IMG/VR virus record: IMGVR_UViG_3300046794_000596
Coordinates: 1 to 39,124 of that record
Strand: one strand, 5' to 3'
DNA from: a virus
DNA: 39,124 bases
Part shown: in pieces, positions 7,816 through 15,169 of the stretch
Layout of the letters: each line of letters starts with the position of its first letter
Position numbering within the stretch: the first letter of the stretch is position 1
Translations under genes and position numbers: made by a program
Notes under the pieces: model-generated
The model's database searches: none
The model's input: only the letters and a program-made list of their open reading frames with translations
What the model was told of the DNA's origin: nothing

Positions 7816-7931
7816 GGACGCACGGCCCCGCGCGCCACTGGACGTGAGGCGGGGCGGCCACCGCTGCCGCCATGTACACCGCTTCCGGCGCCACCGAAGG
7901 GGTTCGAATCCCCTGTGGGAGCCGTGCGTCC
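7816..7931 (+). other. tRNA-like element (T-arm plus long closing stem)
   Basis: A perfect T-arm is visible at 7898-7914: stem AGGGG/CCCCT around the loop TTCGAAT. The whole segment is closed by an 11-bp perfect stem, GGACGCACGGC (7816-7826) with GCCGTGCGTCC (7921-7931). A 6-bp stem with a 7-base loop (GGCGGC CACCGCT GCCGCC) sits in the middle, but its loop lacks U33. Ten bases separate the T-arm from the outer stem strand, so it is not a canonical tRNA. It could be a decayed tRNA, a tRNA-derived att core, or a tRNA mimic. Confidence 0.35.
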
Positions 7932-7964
7932 CCTTTCTTCTCCCCGCGACGTACTGTCGAACGC

Positions 7965-8402
7965 GTGAGCGAGACATCCGAGCCCATCCCCGATGCGGTA
8001 CCGACCCGCCCGTGGCGCGCCGAGGACGGGCGGCCGCCTGTCGTGTGGACGTGGCCGAGCAGCGACCCACCGGTCTTGTGGGTGCTCTCCGGCGGCCGCT
8101 GGCGGTACGCGACCGTGATGGCGAAGCAGGTGTGGGCCGACGGGACGGTGCACTATCAGGTGTCCGTCGATCTGCTCGGCGACACGGCAGTGTCCGCGCG
8201 CCTGTACCGGTGGCCTCAGCCCGGATTGCGCGTGGCGCGCCGCAGCCGCTACGAACCGACGACCGGCGTCGACACGGCCCATGAGGGCGATATGCCCCGC
8301 AAGCTCCGCCGAGCCGTGGCGGGGCCTCCAAGCGGTGCGGCTACAGGCAGCAGTCCACGAGCTCCGCAGACAGGTGGCCGCCGGAGAGCGGGTCGCCGGT
8401 GA
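7965..8402 (+). CDS. Hypothetical protein, probably frameshifted near 8321
   Basis: The GTG at 7965 gives an ORF of 145 residues. The first ~110 have good coding character (PPVLWVLSGGRWRYATVMAK, LYRWPQPGLRVARRSRYEP). After VAG at about residue 120 the reading turns Pro/Ser/Gly/Arg-rich with no sense. Removing one G from GGGG at 8321-8324 continues smoothly as VAGLQAVRLQAAVHELRRQ. No clear SD precedes it; TACTGT nine bases upstream would fit a leaderless transcript. The product is unknown. Confidence 0.55.
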   Translation: MSETSEPIPDAVPTRPWRAEDGRPPVVWTWPSSDPPVLWVLSGGRWRYATVMAKQVWADGTVHYQVSVDLLGDTAVSARLYRWPQPGLRVARRSRYEPTTGVDTAHEGDMPRKLRRAVAGPPSGAATGSSPRAPQTGGRRRAGRR

Positions 8403-8610
8403 GCTGGATGCGGACCGGGCGGCCGCCCATGCGGCCGTCGTGGCACGGATGCCACCCGAAAGTCACCCGAAAGTCACCCGAACGGGTGATGTGATGGTCC
8501 ACCAAGCGAAGAGCGGGACCGTCTCGGATAGAAGGCCGAACATTGCCCGTTTCCCCAGGTCAGAGGCCTTCGTGAGGTGCCAGGATAGAGAAATCTCATG
8601 GTGCCGCTAG
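8325..8610 (+). pseudogene. Out-of-frame continuation of the preceding gene
   Basis: In the +1-shifted frame the sequence encodes a plausible amphipathic helix (LQAAVHELRRQVAAGERVAG, then ELDADRAAAHAAVVARMPPE) up to a stop at 8610. It would join to the 7965 gene after a single-base change in the G-run at 8321. From about 8455 the DNA is a short direct repeat (CCGAAAGTCAC twice) plus CACCCGAACGGGTG, and coding character fades. It is either a degraded gene, a programmed +1 shift or a sequencing error. Confidence 0.45.
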
Positions 8611-8636
8611 TGGCGGTGTCCGGGATCGGCAAACTT

Positions 8637-8822
8637 GCAGATCAGCCCGCGCGCCGATGGTCGCCGAGCTCCCGCTATTCCAACGCACTGCTTAGTGCGC
8701 TGATCTGCGGTTCTGCGGGTTCGGAAGTGCCCGGCCTGCTGATTTCATTGCTCTCGGCGGTCGCAAGACCGTCGACACGGAGAGGGACCGCCCCCTGCCA
8801 GGGGCGGCCCCGAGTCTCCGTG
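8637..8822 (+). other. Highly structured leader or ncRNA region
   Basis: There are two nested stem structures. GCAGATCAGC (8637-8646) pairs with GCTGATCTGC (8699-8708) and encloses a CGCACT-gctt-AGTGCG hairpin (8684-8699). CACGGAGA (8776-8783) pairs with TCTCCGTG (8815-8822) and encloses CCGCCCC-ctgcca-GGGGCGG (8788-8807). No convincing coding frame covers 8611-8866. It ends 45 bases before the next start codon, so it may be a regulated 5' leader. Confidence 0.45.
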
Positions 8823-8866
8823 AATCGCAGGTCTGACACGACGACAACACCGGAGGTATCACCATC

Positions 8867-9079
8867 GTGACACGCCGACGCAAGATCATCGATCCCGAGA
8901 AGCCCGCACTTTGCACGATCCACCGCCCGTCGAAAACGACATCGGCGATCGTCTCGTCCCTCCTGGTCCAGGCGGCGCACGCGGCCGGATACATCCCCGG
9001 CGGACCGGCGGCCGGACTCGCGTTCGTCTTCGCCGCGGCCGGAGTCCTCGCCATGGACTGTGTCGACCGCGGCGAGTGA
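8867..9079 (+). CDS. Small membrane protein (70 aa)
   Basis: The GTG start has CGGAGG 11 bases upstream. A basic N-terminus, TRRRKIIDPEK, and a CTIHRP motif precede a hydrophobic half (SAIVSSLLVQAAHAAGYI and AAGLAFVFAAAGVLAMDC). This suggests one or two membrane helices. It follows a strongly folded leader and ends in a hairpin terminator. Its size resembles the protein at 1830-2045, but there is no clear sequence match. Confidence 0.68.
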   Translation: MTRRRKIIDPEKPALCTIHRPSKTTSAIVSSLLVQAAHAAGYIPGGPAAGLAFVFAAAGVLAMDCVDRGE

Positions 9080-9088
9080 CCCACCGGC

Positions 9089-9116
9089 GGGGAGCGTTCG
9101 GTTCTGGGCGCTCCCC
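9089..9116. terminator. Hairpin between convergent genes
   Basis: GGGGAGCG and CGCTCCCC form an 8-bp stem with a 12-base loop, exactly between the plus-strand gene ending at 9079 and the minus-strand gene ending at 9130. It is a likely bidirectional terminator, though without a U-tract. Confidence 0.65.
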
Positions 9117-9129
9117 GCTCCGGGGCGGA

Positions 9130-9549
9130 TCAGGCGGCCTTGCCGACGTCGCCCTGTCCGAGGGGGGCAGCGGCCCGCTTGAGGGCCTGCCGGGCGTCGA
9201 CCAGGTCCGCGCCCTTGACCCCCTTCCGTTCGCAGCGCTCCCACCACGGGTCGCACTGCACGGCGGCGGTGGCCTCGCGCAGCTTCTCGAACAGCCGGTC
9301 GTACTCGGCGGATTCCTCGTCCGTCCAGCCGGGCGTCGCGGGCCGTCCTCGGCGCTCCCTGCCCCGCTCCTCCTCGTCCGGCCAGCCAGGGTGCGCCTCA
9401 CGGGACCACGGGAGCGTGGCCTGATGGGCGTGAAGCGCGGCGTACAGCTCGGCGGCCGCGCGCTGGGCGGTGCGCAGTCCGTCGGGGAAGTTGAGGGGAT
9501 CGAACGGTGCGGCGGCGGCCGGCTCGGGGGCAGAGGCAGGGGTGGTCAT
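9130..9549 (-). CDS. Hypothetical helical protein (139 aa)
   Basis: The ATG at 9549 (MTTPASAPEP) follows CCGAGGC. A Pro/Ala-rich N-terminus leads into helical stretches (LRTAQRAAAELYAALHAHQA, EYDRLFEKLREATAAV), a WW pair with nearby Cys (CDPWWERCERK) and a C-terminal helix. No family is recognised. It is the last gene of the long minus-strand block and is separated from it by a 12-bp inverted repeat. Confidence 0.65.
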   Translation of the reverse strand: MTTPASAPEPAAAAPFDPLNFPDGLRTAQRAAAELYAALHAHQATLPWSREAHPGWPDEEERGRERRGRPATPGWTDEESAEYDRLFEKLREATAAVQCDPWWERCERKGVKGADLVDARQALKRAAAPLGQGDVGKAA

Positions 9550-9616
9550 GCCTCGGAGCCTAAGACGGCCCACTGACAACGCCCGGCCACCGCGAGGGGC
9601 GGGGCCGGGCGTGAAG

Positions 9617-9657
9617 TGACGTGACGCGACAGTGCTACAGGCGGCCGCGTCACGTCA
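9617..9657. repeat. 12-bp inverted repeat containing tandem TGACG
   Basis: TGACGTGACGCG (9617-9628) and CGCGTCACGTCA (9646-9657) form a perfect inverted repeat, each arm containing two TGACG steps. It begins right after the stop of the gene at 9660-9953 and lies about 70 bases upstream of the 9549 start. It could be a terminator or a dyad operator. The loop strand carries TGTAGC on the minus strand, as in the ECF-like elements, but without the second box. Confidence 0.55.
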
Positions 9658-9659
9658 CG

Positions 9660-9953
9660 TCAGAGCGGGCATTCGGGATGCGGGTGAACTTCCTCGCCGT
9701 CCTCCTCGAAGCACAGGCCACAGGACAGCAGTCGGGGCGCTGCCCGCTCGGACGCTGCCGCGAGCAGGGGCCACAGGATGATGCGGTGCACCACCATCAG
9801 CGCCTCCGACCCGTCCGCAGCCGCCACGGTCGTCACATCCGGCCGGCACGGGCACGGCGCGCCGGTGGTGGCGTGCTCGATGTCATCCCCGACCGGCACC
9901 ACGTGCAGGGCGTCGCTCTCGCCCACGGCTCCCTGAAGGCTCGACGCGGTCAC
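9660..9953 (-). CDS. Small Cys/His-rich protein, zinc-binding candidate (97 aa)
   Basis: The GTG start overlaps the TGA of the coiled-coil gene. Potential metal ligands are CPC at about residue 36, CGLC near residue 82, and a C-terminal HPHPEC. The middle (EALMVVHRIILWPLLAAASE) is helical. The Cys/His spacing suggests a zinc site that folds the tail back on the core. Function unknown. Confidence 0.62.
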   Translation of the reverse strand: MTASSLQGAVGESDALHVVPVGDDIEHATTGAPCPCRPDVTTVAAADGSEALMVVHRIILWPLLAAASERAAPRLLSCGLCFEEDGEEVHPHPECPL

Positions 9954-11761
9954 GGCTGCATCCCGGTGGGAACGGGGAGCCCGACGCTCTCCAGCAACGC
10001 CCGGTTGGCTTCCGCGGCGCGGCCCGGGCGCTGCTCGCGGTGGTTGAGCGGGCAGCACGCGGCGTGGATCGCCTCGTAGTAGGCGCGGGTCAGGTCGATG
10101 GCCTCCGCGTCCGTGCGGGCACGCCCGTCCTTCAAGGCGCCCAGCAGTGCGTCCACGGGGTGCCCGAGCTCGGCGTTGCCCGGCACACAGCGGCCAGCGC
10201 GCGCCTCCCACGACGGGGCTCTCAGGGCGTCGCCCATCGCCTCCCACAGCATCTCCCAGGTGGGGCCCTGCGCGAACGGGGCGATCCGGCGGGCCTGCTC
10301 GCGCAAGGCCTTCACGCGCGCGATCGCATACTCCGCGGCGTTCAGGCGGGTGATGGTGTGCCGCAGCGCGTGCTCCCCGTACGCGGCCTCCCACTGCTTC
10401 AGCGTCTCGTGGGAGCGGCGCGCATCCCGCCGGGCGTCTACGAGCTCCACAGCCTGCCGCGCGGCCTGCCCCGTCGCGTGCTCCATGCGGGCAGTAGCCA
10501 TCTTGCTCGTGGCCTTGTGGTGTCTGGCCCAGCGGCGAGCGGACAGCCACGCGTTCCGGTAGCGGTCGCGGGCTGCCTCGCACCGGTCCACGGCGGCGAG
10601 ACCTTCCGCAAGAGCCGTCTCGGCGCGCCGCTCCGCTTCGGTGCGCCGGGCGCGGGCCTCCAACCCGGCCTCCTCCGGCTTCATGCCGTAGTAGATGCCG
10701 AGGTGGATCCACACCTGCCCCCACGTCCGGGCGTCCCGGACCAGGGCGAGGGTGCGCTGAGCGGCGTTCGGGGTCTGGGAGCGCAGGTTGAGGGCGGCGA
10801 CGGCGGCCTTGCGAGCGTGCTCCTTCGCCTCGCGGAGAGCCTTGTCGATGCGGTCGCGGTCGGCCTCCATCTCCGCCGCCTTTGCCTTCCACATGGCGCG
10901 CCCCGCTATGAGCTGCTCCATGCGCCGGTCGGACTGCTCGGTGACGCGGTCGCGGATGGCGTCCCATGGGGCGCTGGTACCGAGTCCGAGCGCCTCGGAC
11001 AGGGCGGCGCGGTGCTCCTCGGCCTGTTCGGCGCGCTGCTTCGCCTCTCTCCACTGCCGGTTGCGCAGCCTGATCTGTGCCCACAGGTTCTGTATCTGGG
11101 TGGGGTCGGCGCCGTTGGCGCGGAGTCCGGCGCGGAGCGTGCGCACGTCGCCCTCGGCGAGGGTGGCGCGGAGCTCGGCCTGCTCGGCGCGCTGGCACTG
11201 CGCCATCAGGTCGCGGTGGCATCCGCGGTGGGCGAGGGCGTCAGCGGCGGTGGATTCCATGGCGCGTTCCATCGCCTCGGCGCGCCGCTCGTTCTGGCTG
11301 GCGCGGGCGCGCTGCTCGGCGAGCCTGGCGGAGACCCGATGGCACTGGGCCTCCCACTCCTTCGCAAGCTCGCGGTAGTGGTCGACGGTGCGCTGCATCA
11401 TCCCGCCGACGCGATCGGCCCGGTGCTGCTCCTCAATCTCGCGGTAGGCGGCGAGCTCTGCCTCCGCCTGCTCGGCGCGCTGCTCCGTCTCGCGTATGGC
11501 GGCGTCGGCGGCCTGAACGGTCTGCCGGTGCCGTTCCATGGCGCGCTGTTGGCCGCGTTCGCTGGCGCGTGCGGCGTCGCCCTCGGCGAGTTCGGCCTCA
11601 ACGTGCATGCACAGCAGGGCGGCCTCGTCGCTGCTGAGTACGCCACGCTTCGCCCGTGACAGCAGGGCTGACAGGGTGCGGCGGCGCCCGGTGCGCAGCT
11701 GCTCGGTTTCGGCGCGACGGGCGTCACGCTTGTGCTTCAAGGCGCGGCGGGTGCTGCTCAC
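9950..11761 (-). CDS. Long coiled-coil protein (603 aa)
   Basis: Almost the entire protein is charged helix with heptad-like Ala/Glu/Arg/Gln patterns, such as ETEQRAEQAEAELAAYREIE and EAKQRAEQAEEHRAALSEAL. A basic N-terminus (RRALKHKRDARRAETEQLR) precedes it. A C-terminal quarter of mixed composition carries PFAQGPTWEMLWEAMGDAL. The GTG start overlaps the upstream TGA. Such proteins occur in Streptomyces phages and plasmids without assigned function; a structural or scaffold role is possible. Confidence 0.72.
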   Translation of the reverse strand: MSSTRRALKHKRDARRAETEQLRTGRRRTLSALLSRAKRGVLSSDEAALLCMHVEAELAEGDAARASERGQQRAMERHRQTVQAADAAIRETEQRAEQAEAELAAYREIEEQHRADRVGGMMQRTVDHYRELAKEWEAQCHRVSARLAEQRARASQNERRAEAMERAMESTAADALAHRGCHRDLMAQCQRAEQAELRATLAEGDVRTLRAGLRANGADPTQIQNLWAQIRLRNRQWREAKQRAEQAEEHRAALSEALGLGTSAPWDAIRDRVTEQSDRRMEQLIAGRAMWKAKAAEMEADRDRIDKALREAKEHARKAAVAALNLRSQTPNAAQRTLALVRDARTWGQVWIHLGIYYGMKPEEAGLEARARRTEAERRAETALAEGLAAVDRCEAARDRYRNAWLSARRWARHHKATSKMATARMEHATGQAARQAVELVDARRDARRSHETLKQWEAAYGEHALRHTITRLNAAEYAIARVKALREQARRIAPFAQGPTWEMLWEAMGDALRAPSWEARAGRCVPGNAELGHPVDALLGALKDGRARTDAEAIDLTRAYYEAIHAACCPLNHREQRPGRAAEANRALLESVGLPVPTGMQP

Positions 11762-12120
11762 TGGATCGGCTCCACAACGGTGGTGTGACACGGGCAGGTG
11801 TCGGGGCATTCGGGAATGTCGAGGGGGATCCGGCGGCCGCTGTCGGCGGCGGGGTCCTCGGCCGGCTGCGGCGCTTCGGCGTCGAGAGGCCGCCACACGG
11901 TGTGCGCCTTCTCCACATGCCCGGACGCGCGGCTGCCGGTGCGCTCCCCGTCGTCGTCATAGGTGGCGAGGTAGTTCTCCCAGAACGTGACGCGGCCCTT
12001 CGCGCCCGCGAGGGTGTAGGGGCCCTCGTACTTCACCTCTGGCTTGCCGGTGTCCCGGTCGGTGATCGTGATGACGGCGCGGAAGACCGCTTTGCCGTCG
12101 GCTCCCATGTTGCGGGCCAT
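11758..12120 (-). CDS. Hypothetical protein (120 aa)
   Basis: The ATG overlaps the previous stop (TGATG). The N-terminal half is beta-rich (AVFRAVITITDRDTGKPEVK, YEGPYTLAGAKGRVTFWENY). The tail is acidic with a CPDTCPCH cluster that may bind metal. It is part of the coupled chain 13379 to 9660. No family is recognised. Confidence 0.65.
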   Translation of the reverse strand: MARNMGADGKAVFRAVITITDRDTGKPEVKYEGPYTLAGAKGRVTFWENYLATYDDDGERTGSRASGHVEKAHTVWRPLDAEAPQPAEDPAADSGRRIPLDIPECPDTCPCHTTVVEPIQ

Positions 12121-13379
12121 CAGCGGCGCTCCCTGGCGCTGGAAGCGGTGGCCACCGGCCAGGCGCGCATGAGCTTGCGGGCGTGCAGCTCCAGCAGGTT
12201 GATGGCGCGGTCCATGCCGGGCGCGGTGTCCGGGAAGTAGCTCAGGCTCTGGGGGTGACCCTCCTTCTCCCGCAGCCCGTCGGCGAGCTCGCGGGCGTGT
12301 TCGGCGAGGACGATCCGGGCGGCAGCGTCAGCGGCCTCCAAGTCGGAAGGGCGCTCCTCGTCGTACAGCGTGTCGGCGAGCGCGCCAAGTACCGCGGAGG
12401 GGCGGGGCGCGTCGGGCATCTGCTCGGCGAGGACGTCGAGCGCAACGTCATGGGAGATGCTGCGGCCGTCGGCGTACTGGCGGGCGAGGCGTGCGGCGAC
12501 GCGCAGCCCGGCCCGGTAGGCGTTGTGGGTCGGCCCGGTCTGGTGGGCGCGGGTGGACGCTGCCATGTGTTCGAGCACCTGTGACAGCCCTGCGGCGCCC
12601 GGGTACGGGATCGGCTCGTCGCCCTCGGCGAGCGCGGCCTCCTCCATGCGGTCGGCGACCTGCCGCAGCGTGTACGCGACGGCGGCCTTGCTCCTGTGCG
12701 GCGCTCCGGCCTCGACAGTGATGGAGTCGGGGTCGCCTTCGTCGGGCCGGATGACGACGAACGCCAGGGCGTCGCGGCCGTCGAGGATGGCGAGGCGGCC
12801 CCGCTCTTCGGGTATGACCAGACCTGCGGCCACGGCGTTGAGGAGAGCGTCAAGGCCTGCGGGGCGTTCCACGGTCGGCTCGGGGGCGGGGTGCGGGCTC
12901 GACTGCTCACCGTCGGCGGGGTGCACATCATTGGCGGCGGGACGCGCGGCGGCGCGCTGCTCGGCCTGCTCGATGACGGTCGTGATCGCGGCGCGCAACT
13001 CCGGTATCTGGGCCGCCGGTACGGCCACGGGTACGGTGTCGTCGGGCTCGTCGTCGCCCGCGCACCGGGTGCCCGTGAACGTGGTCCAGTCGTCAGCGAG
13101 GGTGACGATGAGGGAGTCGCCCGTGTGGTCAGTGAACTCATACGCGGTGCGCGCGTCGAGGTGGCGGTCGAGGGCGCGGGCCTGTTCGGCGGGAAGCCAC
13201 ACGTTGGTGAGCGCGCCTCCGATGGTGAGGTCTTCGGCCTCGAACCACACGTAGGGGCGGTGCGTGGAGTCGTGTACGGGCCGGATGGTGAGTCGGTGGT
13301 CCTGCGCGTCGGTGTAGGCGTACGGGGCCTGTTCGACGGTGGGCTCGGTCTCGGTCTCGGTGGCGTGCTGCACGGTCAT
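12120..13379 (-). CDS. Hypothetical protein, two-domain (419 aa)
   Basis: The ATG at 13379 follows GAAGGGG. The N-terminal ~150 residues are beta-rich and acidic (DHRLTIRPVHDSTHRPYVWF, SLIVTLADDWTTFTG). A Pro-rich linker is followed by a helical second half (AYTLRQVADRMEEAALAEGD, VLGALADTLYDEERPSDLEA). Actinomycete phages and integrative elements carry similar low-complexity proteins of unknown role. It is upstream in the coupled chain with the 120-aa and coiled-coil genes. Confidence 0.68.
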   Translation of the reverse strand: MTVQHATETETEPTVEQAPYAYTDAQDHRLTIRPVHDSTHRPYVWFEAEDLTIGGALTNVWLPAEQARALDRHLDARTAYEFTDHTGDSLIVTLADDWTTFTGTRCAGDDEPDDTVPVAVPAAQIPELRAAITTVIEQAEQRAAARPAANDVHPADGEQSSPHPAPEPTVERPAGLDALLNAVAAGLVIPEERGRLAILDGRDALAFVVIRPDEGDPDSITVEAGAPHRSKAAVAYTLRQVADRMEEAALAEGDEPIPYPGAAGLSQVLEHMAASTRAHQTGPTHNAYRAGLRVAARLARQYADGRSISHDVALDVLAEQMPDAPRPSAVLGALADTLYDEERPSDLEAADAAARIVLAEHARELADGLREKEGHPQSLSYFPDTAPGMDRAINLLELHARKLMRAWPVATASSARERR

Positions 13380-13504
13380 GGCTGGGTGTTCCCCTTCGGG
13401 GTGGACGCCGGGGTGATGGCTCGGCAGGCGATGGTCAGGACGTGGGCGGCGATGCGTGGGCCGAGTTCCAGGACGGCGAGCGGCCACAGCAGCAGCGCGG
13501 ACAT
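13376..13504 (-). CDS. Small hydrophobic peptide (42 aa)
   Basis: This short frame starts at ATG 13504 and ends in an ATGA overlap with the 419-aa gene. It encodes MSALLLWPLAVLELGPRIAA followed by HVLTIACRAI. It fits exactly between two stop/start junctions, and the hydrophobic N-terminus suggests a membrane peptide. GGAGGCG is 17 bases upstream, farther than usual, so translation may rely on coupling. Confidence 0.5.
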   Translation of the reverse strand: MSALLLWPLAVLELGPRIAAHVLTIACRAITPASTPKGNTQP

Positions 13505-13517
13505 GCGTGCGGGGCGA

Positions 13518-13892
13518 TCAGCGCCTCCGGGCCGGCGGAGGGGCGAGCACCTTCGGGGCGGGCTGCTTCGGTGCGGCGGGGACCTTCGCAGCGGGGACCT
13601 TGGCGGCGGGCTGCTTCACGGTGGAGCCGGGGCGCGGCGTCGTCCCGGTGTGCGAGCCGTAGCCGGGCGTGTAGCCGGAGCCGGACGCAGAACCGGAGCC
13701 GGAGCCGAACAGCGCGCACGGGCGCACGCCGGACGGCACCAGGTCCACCGAGCCGGCGTGGGACACCGGGCACCGCGGCAGGTCGTCGTCGGTGTCGGTC
13801 ATGACCACGGAGAACAGGGCGATCAAGCCCACGGTCAGAGCGGCGGCCGAGAGGAGTGCCGTCGCGTTACGACGGCGGTAGTGGTTGTACAC
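13518..13892 (-). CDS. Membrane-anchored protein with low-complexity outer tail (124 aa)
   Basis: A GTG start with AAAGGCG is chosen. A basic N-terminus, YNHYRRRNA, precedes a membrane helix (TALLSAAALTVGLIALFSVV). The exported part has a Cys pair (RCPVSH, RPCALF), a GSGSGSASGSG linker and PAAKVPAAKVPAA repeats ending in PPPARRR. It looks like a surface-exposed anchor or linker protein. An earlier start at 13973 would extend it without an SD. Confidence 0.62.
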   Translation of the reverse strand: MYNHYRRRNATALLSAAALTVGLIALFSVVMTDTDDDLPRCPVSHAGSVDLVPSGVRPCALFGSGSGSASGSGYTPGYGSHTGTTPRPGSTVKQPAAKVPAAKVPAAPKQPAPKVLAPPPARRR

Positions 13893-13923
13893 CTGACGCC
13901 TTTCAAGGGGTGGTTGAGCGTGG

Positions 13924-14343
13924 CTACAGAAGGGGTTGCGCGTACGGGCCGGGCTGTTCGATGTAGTGCTCATCGCCGGGGAAGCGGCCCCCCCTGTCGG
14001 GGGTGAGCACCTGCCAGGCGGGCGTGTCCAGGGCCATGCCGAGGAAGCGGGTGGTGTCCTGGGCGGGGCGCAGGCGTACCACGTGGCCGTTCAGCACGTC
14101 ATCGAGCTCGGTACCGTCGGCCGGGTCGAGGCCATCGCACACGAGCTGTTCCGCGGCCCTGGTCACGACGACATACGCGAGCCGGTAGGGCAGTCCGGTG
14201 GTGACGAGTTCGTAGGCGCGGCCGGGCCGCTTGCCGAGACCAACGGTGTACGAGTACGGCGGCGCGTGCCCGGCGGGGTCCATGAGGTGCGTGACCTTGT
14301 GCGGCGGCAGATAGTCCGAGTCGTTCGGACTGGCAAACATCAC
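13924..14343 (-). CDS. DUF4262 family protein
   Basis: This is a 139-residue protein with the DUF4262 signature. An N-terminal PPYSYTVGLG is followed by ELVTTGLPYRLAYVVVTRAA and a central LRPAQDTTRFLGMA. The family is widespread in actinobacteria and mobile elements and has no proven biochemical role. The start GTG 14343 (or ATG 14340) overlaps the stop of the preceding gene, so the two are coupled. Full length for the family. Confidence 0.78.
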   Translation of the reverse strand: MMFASPNDSDYLPPHKVTHLMDPAGHAPPYSYTVGLGKRPGRAYELVTTGLPYRLAYVVVTRAAEQLVCDGLDPADGTELDDVLNGHVVRLRPAQDTTRFLGMALDTPAWQVLTPDRGGRFPGDEHYIEQPGPYAQPLL

Positions 14344-14804
14344 TTGGCGGCTTCGGCGGGCAGCAGGGCGTACCGAAGGGACATCGCCACGGCGCGGCCT
14401 TCCGGTCCGCTGGTGCGGTCCAGGCGCTCCGTCTCCGCCCGGGCGTGCTCCAGAGTGCTGCCGTAGGCGTCAGCCCGGTGCTGGAAGATCTGGATTCGGG
14501 TGGTGTGGTCTTCCTCGGAGCAGCGGGATGCGGCCTGCACGGAGCGGATGAGGAGCGTGGCGAGGCTGTTGCGCATCTCGGCGGTGGCGTGCCCGAGCAC
14601 CCACAGCAGGTGTCCGCCGGTGCTGAGCGGGTCATGGGGGGCGACGGGTTCCTCACCGGCGCGCAGCCGCGCCACCTCGGCGCGCAGCGCTTCGAGTTCG
14701 GCCACCAGCTCTGACGTGCTCTTCTGCGGCGGGGTGGGCGTGTCCAGGTCGATGGCGGGCGCGTCCGGGGTGGGGGCGGTGGCGGTGGCGTCGGTGTCGC
14801 TCAT
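14340..14804 (-). CDS. Hypothetical coiled-coil protein (154 aa)
   Basis: The ATG has a strong SD (GGGGAAGGA). A Thr/Pro-rich N-terminus leads into a coiled coil (SELVAELEALRAEVARLRAG) and a helical core (LLWVLGHATAEMRNSLATLL). It is the first gene downstream of ECF-like promoter copy 2, with a predicted leader of about 26 bases. It is coupled to the DUF4262 gene. Confidence 0.68.
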   Translation of the reverse strand: MSDTDATATAPTPDAPAIDLDTPTPPQKSTSELVAELEALRAEVARLRAGEEPVAPHDPLSTGGHLLWVLGHATAEMRNSLATLLIRSVQAASRCSEEDHTTRIQIFQHRADAYGSTLEHARAETERLDRTSGPEGRAVAMSLRYALLPAEAAK

Positions 14805-14836
14805 GGGGTCCTTCCCCTGGGGTGATGGCTGTCGGG

Positions 14837-14866
14837 TAGACGGAGTGAGGGCCCGGATGCGTTACA
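14837..14866 (-). promoter_or_regulatory. ECF-type promoter-like element, copy 2
   Basis: The minus strand reads TGTAAC, 18 bases, CGTCTA with the CTCACTCCGTC core, as in copies 1 and 3. It lies 33-62 bases upstream of the 14804 start, an ideal promoter position. Recognition by the phage-encoded ECF sigma factor is inferred. Confidence 0.6.
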
Positions 14867-14897
14867 GGTGGGCCCGGTGGGCGAGTTGGGGCGCTGG

Positions 14898-15107
14898 TCA
14901 GGGCTGCCGGGTGTCGAGCTCCTCGGCGCACCAGGCGGCCAGGTCGCGGAGGGCTTCGGGGCTGAGGGCGCGCAGCAGCGGCACGACGCGTTCCTTGTCG
15001 GCGAGGACAGCGGCCGTCATGGGCGCGGCGGGGATGGCGCCGGGGTTGTAGGCGACGAGGGCGCGGTGCGCGCCGACGGTGAAGGCGGAGCCGTCGGGGA
15101 TGTTCAC
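14898..15107 (-). CDS. Small hypothetical protein (69 aa)
   Basis: The GTG at 15107 is preceded by GAAGGGAACG. The N-terminus is beta-like (AFTVGAHRALVAYNPG); the rest is a helical acidic domain (VVPLLRALSPEALRDLAAWC). Family unknown. A 9-bp hairpin separates it from the upstream gene. Confidence 0.6.
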   Translation of the reverse strand: MNIPDGSAFTVGAHRALVAYNPGAIPAAPMTAAVLADKERVVPLLRALSPEALRDLAAWCAEELDTRQP

Positions 15108-15128
15108 GGGCGTTCCCTTCGGGGAGCG

Positions 15129-15157
15129 GGCCCGGGGCGCAATGGTGTCCCCGGGCC
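15129..15157. terminator. Intergenic hairpin
   Basis: GGCCCGGGG pairs with CCCCGGGCC (9 bp, 11-base loop) between the stop at 15170 and the start at 15107. It is one of the recurring stop-hairpin-SD junctions of this block. Confidence 0.5.
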
Positions 15158-15169
15158 TGCGGGCGGGCG

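Noticed and set aside
7816-7931. A tRNA on the minus strand
   Set aside because: The T-loop in that direction starts ATTCGAA and cannot form the conserved TTC; only the plus strand fits.
8598-8870. A 90-residue plus-strand frame
   Set aside because: No SD, Ser/Arg-rich composition without secondary structure, and it overlaps the folded leader and the true 8867 start.
9621-12240. Long plus-strand frames opposite the coiled-coil gene
   Set aside because: Composition is that of a reversed Ala/Glu/Arg coil (Leu/Gly/Ala/Val-rich), with no starts or SDs; the minus strand chain is coupled and coherent.
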